Shown here: positions 5,322-7,546 of the stretch, piece by piece | Numbering within the stretch: position 1 is the first letter of the stretch | Layout of the letters: the number at the start of each line of letters is the position of its first letter | Assembly (NCBI GenBank): GCA_041486365.1 | Contig: JBGPLH010000154.1 | Location: 1-7,546, forward strand | Origin: JBGPLH01 sp041486365 [NCBI: Thermodesulfobacteriota bacterium] | Lineage (GTDB): Bacteria; JAUYMQ01 | DNA: 7,546 bases | Reading direction: 5' to 3' | The notes under the pieces: model-generated | Databases searched by the model: none | What the model was told of the DNA's origin: nothing | The model's input: only the letters and a program-made list of their open reading frames with translations | Translations under genes and position numbers: made by a program

Positions 5322-5774
5322 CTAACCGTGAGATTCGCAGCGGGCCTTGAGGCCCTCGAGCCCGGCCTTGTACACGCCGTGGTGCCCGCGCGCGCCGAGA
5401 AGCGCCGTCCCGATGTGCGCCATCAGGTTGTTCGAGCGCACGCTGCACGTGAAGGTGGCGACGGTGGCGTTCCCCTTCGGCGCGAAGGTCCACACGCCGG
5501 TGCCGACGTAATCCCCCCCGTCGTAGGTCTCCTCGATCCGCGCGCCGGGCTCGATCTTCCGAACCGTGCGCAGGAACGACGGCTTGGGCCGCACGACGGG
5601 GATCTGGATCGTGTGGTGCACGCGCGTCCCTTCCTGAACAGAGCCGCCGCCCTCCACCTCGCACCGGTAGTTCTTCCACCAGGCGTGATGATTCGCGTAG
5701 TCGAGCACCGTCTCGAACACTTTCCGGGGCGGGGCATCGATCGTGATGGCGTCGACCGCGTCGAATCCGGGCAT
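5322..5774 (-). CDS. SRPBCC family protein (START-like / polyketide cyclase-like)
   Basis: The 150-residue protein has the layout of the SRPBCC hydrophobic-ligand fold: a first strand AVDAITIDAPPRKVFETVLDY (residues 6-26, shown here to L24-D25-Y26) leading into the usual short helices with HHAWWKNY (29-36), alternating strands through residues 37-110 (including EETYDGG and GTGVWTF), and a long last helix from about 112 to 145. Such proteins bind lipids, polyketides, quinones or aromatic compounds in a deep cavity; some are enzymes, others carriers. No specific catalytic residue can be named. It is first in a likely operon with HIT and DoxX/COQ7. CGGAG lies 9 bases before the ATG. COQ10, a quinone-binding protein, belongs to this superfamily, which is suggestive next to a COQ7-like domain, but the sequence does not identify it as COQ10. 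Confidence 0.88.
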   Translation of the reverse strand: MPGFDAVDAITIDAPPRKVFETVLDYANHHAWWKNYRCEVEGGGSVQEGTRVHHTIQIPVVRPKPSFLRTVRKIEPGARIEETYDGGDYVGTGVWTFAPKGNATVATFTCSVRSNNLMAHIGTALLGARGHHGVYKAGLEGLKARCESHG

Positions 5775-5820
5775 TGGGGATTTCTCCGGGGGAATGGGGC
5801 GTAGCTAAGGCCCGCCGCCG

Positions 5821-5840
5821 GCTCGCCCTCCCGGGCGAGC
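5821..5840 (-). other. Perfect 8-bp hairpin in the predicted leader of the SRPBCC mRNA
   Basis: GCTCGCCC (5821-5828) and GGGCGAGC (5833-5840) form a perfect stem with a 4-base loop. It lies just after the candidate transcription start of the SRPBCC gene, about 47 bases before its ATG, in the region between two divergent genes. A 5' mRNA stabiliser is possible, as is a protein-binding palindrome. No riboswitch class is recognised. Confidence 0.4.
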
Positions 5841-5848
5841 GGGGCGCG

Positions 5849-5878
5849 AGTCTATCACGCGCCCGGAATAGGCGGCAA
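5849..5878 (-). promoter_or_regulatory. Candidate promoter for the SRPBCC-HIT-DoxX/COQ7 operon
   Basis: On the minus strand TTGCCG (5873-5878) is followed after 18 bases by TAGACT (5849-5854), with 4 of 6 matches in each hexamer. The transcript would start near 5842, giving a leader of about 70 bases that includes the 5821-5840 hairpin. Confidence 0.4.
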
Positions 5879-5891
5879 TCGGGCGAGGGGT

Positions 5892-5921
5892 TTGAGCCGA
5901 TCCGGGGGCGCGTGCTAGCCT
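5892..5921 (+). promoter_or_regulatory. Candidate promoter for the 102-aa protein, possibly giving a leaderless mRNA
   Basis: TTGAGC (5892-5897) and TAGCCT (5916-5921) are separated by 18 bases. The second element ends 6 bases before the GTG at 5928, so transcription would start at or next to the start codon. No Shine-Dalgarno sequence is present near this start, which fits a leaderless transcript. Confidence 0.33.
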
Positions 5922-5927
5922 GCCGCG

Positions 5928-6236
5928 GTGTTCATCATCACGCAGATGTACCACGTGTTCCTCCGCCAATGGCGGGAGTACGCCCATGACGGGCGGCGCG
6001 CCCGGGCCCCCTGGGCCGGCGATGCGGACGCGCTTGGCCGGAGCTTCACCCGGGCGCTCGATGCGCTCGAGCGCAATCGCGGCGAGCGCTTCCCCGAGTT
6101 CCAGCAGCGCCTCGTGGCGCTCATGAACGACATGCAGACCTTCATGGGCGAGCATCCCTTGATCGGAAAGGGCCGGCCTGCCCCTCGGTCGATACCTCCG
6201 GCGGGCGGCGGCCCTCATCGGGGAGAGGGCCGGTGA
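5928..6236 (+). CDS. Hypothetical protein (102 aa), probably helical
   Basis: I do not recognise a family. The protein starts with an aromatic, amphipathic segment (YHVFLRQWREY, residues 8-18), has a charged middle and a second helical stretch (about 35-76, with FPEFQQRLVALMNDMQTF). It ends in a Gly/Pro/Arg-rich tail (80-102) that overlaps the ribosome binding site of the next gene. There is no signal peptide and no clear transmembrane helix. An in-frame TAG at 5916-5918 limits the start to GTG at 5928 or ATG at 5946; neither has a Shine-Dalgarno site, and GTG fits a leaderless mRNA. The stop overlaps the start of the DUF84 phosphatase by GTGA, so the two are translationally coupled and probably cotranscribed. 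That coupling, plus codon use like the neighbours, is the best argument that it is real. Confidence 0.65.
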   Translation: MFIITQMYHVFLRQWREYAHDGRRARAPWAGDADALGRSFTRALDALERNRGERFPEFQQRLVALMNDMQTFMGEHPLIGKGRPAPRSIPPAGGGPHRGEGR

Positions 6237-6799
6237 AGCGCGTCGCGGTGGGGAGCCGCAACCGGCCGAAGATCGACGCCGTGCGCGAGGCCTTCGAGTC
6301 CTACTTCGAGGGGGTGGAGGTGCTCGGCGCGGACGTGCCCTCGGGCGTGCCGGACCAACCCCTCGGCTGGGCGGAGATCGTGGGCGGCGCCATGAACCGC
6401 GCAGAGCGCGCCTTCGCCAAGACGCCCTGCGACGCCGGCGTCGGGTACGAGGACGGGCTCGTGGAGGTGGCGGGCACCGCCACCGGCCACGTGAACTTCG
6501 GCTGCTGCGCCATCTTCGACGGCACGCGTCACGCGCTCGGTTTCTCCGCGGGCTTCGAGTACCCGAGCGTCTGCACGGAGGCCGCCCTGTCGCGACGGAT
6601 CCCCGTCGGAGACACCTTTGACGACGTGTTCGCGCGGGCGACCGGCGCTCCCGCGGAGGACGCGCCTTCCTCCCTCACGGTGGGGAACATCGGCCGGCTC
6701 ACCGCGGAGCGGCTGGTTCGGCGCGAGTACACGCGCCAGGCGGTGATCTGCGCGCTGATCCGGGTTCGCCACGCGTCGCTCTACCGCGGTGAGCGCTGA
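6233..6799 (+). CDS. yjjX: Inosine/xanthosine triphosphatase, YjjX/DUF84 family
   Basis: The 188-residue protein matches the non-canonical purine NTP phosphatase family YjjX/DUF84, which removes ITP and XTP from the nucleotide pool so they are not built into RNA or DNA. Visible family blocks are AVGSRNRPKIDAV (residues 5-17; nucleotide-binding GSxNxxK), SGVPDQPLGWAE (37-48), GGAMNRAERA (51-60), GYEDGLVE (71-78; the family usually has GIEGG, Glu73 being the expected metal ligand), and GNIGRLTAERLVRREYTRQAVICALI (151-176, of which GRLTAERLVR is the core). It is cytoplasmic and of usual length. The GTG at 6233 overlaps the previous stop by GTGA, and GGGAGAGG (6221-6228) provides a strong ribosome binding site 4 bases upstream. 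The Asp in place of the usual Gly after Glu73 is a minor deviation. Confidence 0.9.
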   Translation: MKRVAVGSRNRPKIDAVREAFESYFEGVEVLGADVPSGVPDQPLGWAEIVGGAMNRAERAFAKTPCDAGVGYEDGLVEVAGTATGHVNFGCCAIFDGTRHALGFSAGFEYPSVCTEAALSRRIPVGDTFDDVFARATGAPAEDAPSSLTVGNIGRLTAERLVRREYTRQAVICALIRVRHASLYRGER

Positions 6800-6869
6800 A
6801 CGAATTCGACGTCCTGCTTGCGGGTGCGATGATGGGGCGCGCCAAAAGCGGAGCCGGGAGAGGATCGCG

Positions 6870-7546
6870 GTGAACGACGAAACCCCCGGGAGGGGCAGGC
6901 TCGTGGCCGACCGCGGCCTCCTCCTCCTGGCGTTGCTCACCGGCGTTGCCATCAGGACGCTCCCGGCCTGGAAGGCTGTTCTTGCGGGCCCGGTGACGCG
7001 GTTCCTCGGAGCGGACTCGTACTATCACCTCCGCCGCATCCAGTACGCCGTCCACCACTTCCCGTCGATTCTTGGCGTCGACCCCTACGTGAACTTCCCG
7101 GAGGGGGCGCGGATCATCTGGCCCGCCGGTTTCGATCTTCTCCTCGCCGCGGCCTCCCGGATCCTGCTCCATCCGCCGGGCCCGGCGGGCGTCGAGCGCC
7201 TCTGCGCGCTGGCCGTGCCCCTCCTCGGCCTCGCCGCGATCCTCGCCGTGTACGCCCTGGGAAGGGCCGCGCTCCCAGCTCCGGGCGCGGGGATGGCGGC
7301 GCTGACCTTCGCGCTGCTGCCCTATCCGGTGATCTACAGCCTCCTCGGATACGTCGACCATCACGTGATGGAGCCGTTCTTCCTCGCTCTCGCAGCGGCG
7401 CTCCTCCTGTCGAGCTGGACCCGCGAAGGCCCGGCGGCCGCCCTCTTCGGCGGCCTGGCGGGCGCAATCGCCTCGCTATCGTTCTGGTTCGTGACCGATG
7501 GGGCGGTGATGGTCGCGCTCATCTGCGCGCTGGCCACCTGGGAGGC
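6870..7546 (+). CDS. STT3/AglB/PglB-like oligosaccharyltransferase (N-terminal part, runs off the window)
   Basis: The first 225 residues are visible; the gene continues past the end. After a short cytoplasmic N-terminus comes a helix (about 14-29), then the first outer loop with GADSYYHLRRI (47-57), whose Asp49 corresponds to the first acidic catalytic motif of STT3-type enzymes. DPYVNFPEGARIIWPAGFDLLLA (71-93; key residues D71, P77-E-G, W84-P) follows, as in archaeal AglB. Helices at about 111-131 and 140-158 lead to GYVDHHVMEP (160-169), the second acidic motif of the family. These enzymes move a lipid-linked oligosaccharide onto Asn in exported proteins. The soluble domain with WWDYG, which would confirm the activity, lies outside the window. 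GTG at 6870 is chosen because GGGAGAGG (6856-6863) lies 6 bases upstream. It follows the phosphatase by 70 bp. Confidence 0.85.
   Translation, partial: MNDETPGRGRLVADRGLLLLALLTGVAIRTLPAWKAVLAGPVTRFLGADSYYHLRRIQYAVHHFPSILGVDPYVNFPEGARIIWPAGFDLLLAAASRILLHPPGPAGVERLCALAVPLLGLAAILAVYALGRAALPAPGAGMAALTFALLPYPVIYSLLGYVDHHVMEPFFLALAAALLLSSWTREGPAAALFGGLAGAIASLSFWFVTDGAVMVALICALATWE

Noticed and set aside
4791-5804. A 337-codon plus-strand open frame across HIT and SRPBCC
   Set aside because: It is antisense to two recognisable genes and shows Arg/Val/Leu-rich shadow composition only.
1-7546. CRISPR arrays, tRNA genes, insertion sequences, integrases or defence systems
   Set aside because: No regularly spaced repeats, cloverleaf sequences, terminal inverted repeats or transposase or nuclease motifs were seen. 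The intergenic gaps are too short to hide an array.

Overview
The window is about 7.5 kb of high-GC DNA (estimated by eye at well over 65 %). It is densely coded on both strands, with short intergenic gaps, GTG and TTG starts beside ATG, and GC-rich third codon positions. There is no rRNA, tRNA, CRISPR array, transposase or integrase to place it taxonomically. The gene mix is an F420-type luciferase-like oxidoreductase, a DUF84 purine-NTP phosphatase, an STT3/AglB-like glycosyltransferase, a COQ7-like di-iron domain and a GspG-like domain. This fits an uncultured free-living bacterium of the kind found in soil metagenomes (Myxococcota-, Binatota-, Rokubacteria- or Eisenbacteria-like). That placement is a low-confidence impression, not a demonstration.

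Layout. (1) 1-917, plus strand: the C-terminal end of an SGNH/GDSL-type hydrolase runs without a stop codon into a complete MsrB methionine-(R)-sulfoxide reductase. A 53-residue membrane miniprotein follows. (2) 1020-2984: an alpha/beta hydrolase on the minus strand and a luciferase-like F420-type oxidoreductase on the plus strand diverge from a 108-bp region with overlapping promoter-like elements. (3) 2981-5774, minus strand, read from right to left: an SRPBCC (START-like) protein, a HIT-family protein and a DoxX-like/COQ7-like fusion lie close together as a likely operon. After them comes a membrane protein ending in a GspG pseudopilin-like domain, with its own good promoter. Its stop codon shares a CTAG with the stop of the oxidoreductase. 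(4) 5928-7546, plus strand: an unknown 102-residue protein overlaps a YjjX/DUF84 phosphatase by GTGA, followed by the first 225 residues of an STT3/AglB-like oligosaccharyltransferase that runs off the end.

Most genes look like independent housekeeping or accessory functions: protein repair, nucleotide-pool cleaning and protein glycosylation. The most unusual parts are two domain fusions. One is a DoxX-like membrane domain carrying a COQ7-like di-iron four-helix domain with all six ligand positions conserved and almost COQ7-like spacing. The other is a polytopic membrane domain carrying a GspG-like pseudopilin core. The SRPBCC-HIT-DoxX/COQ7 cluster could be a small quinone- or lipid-related redox module, but this is inference. 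No mobile element, defence locus or clearly new multi-gene system is visible.
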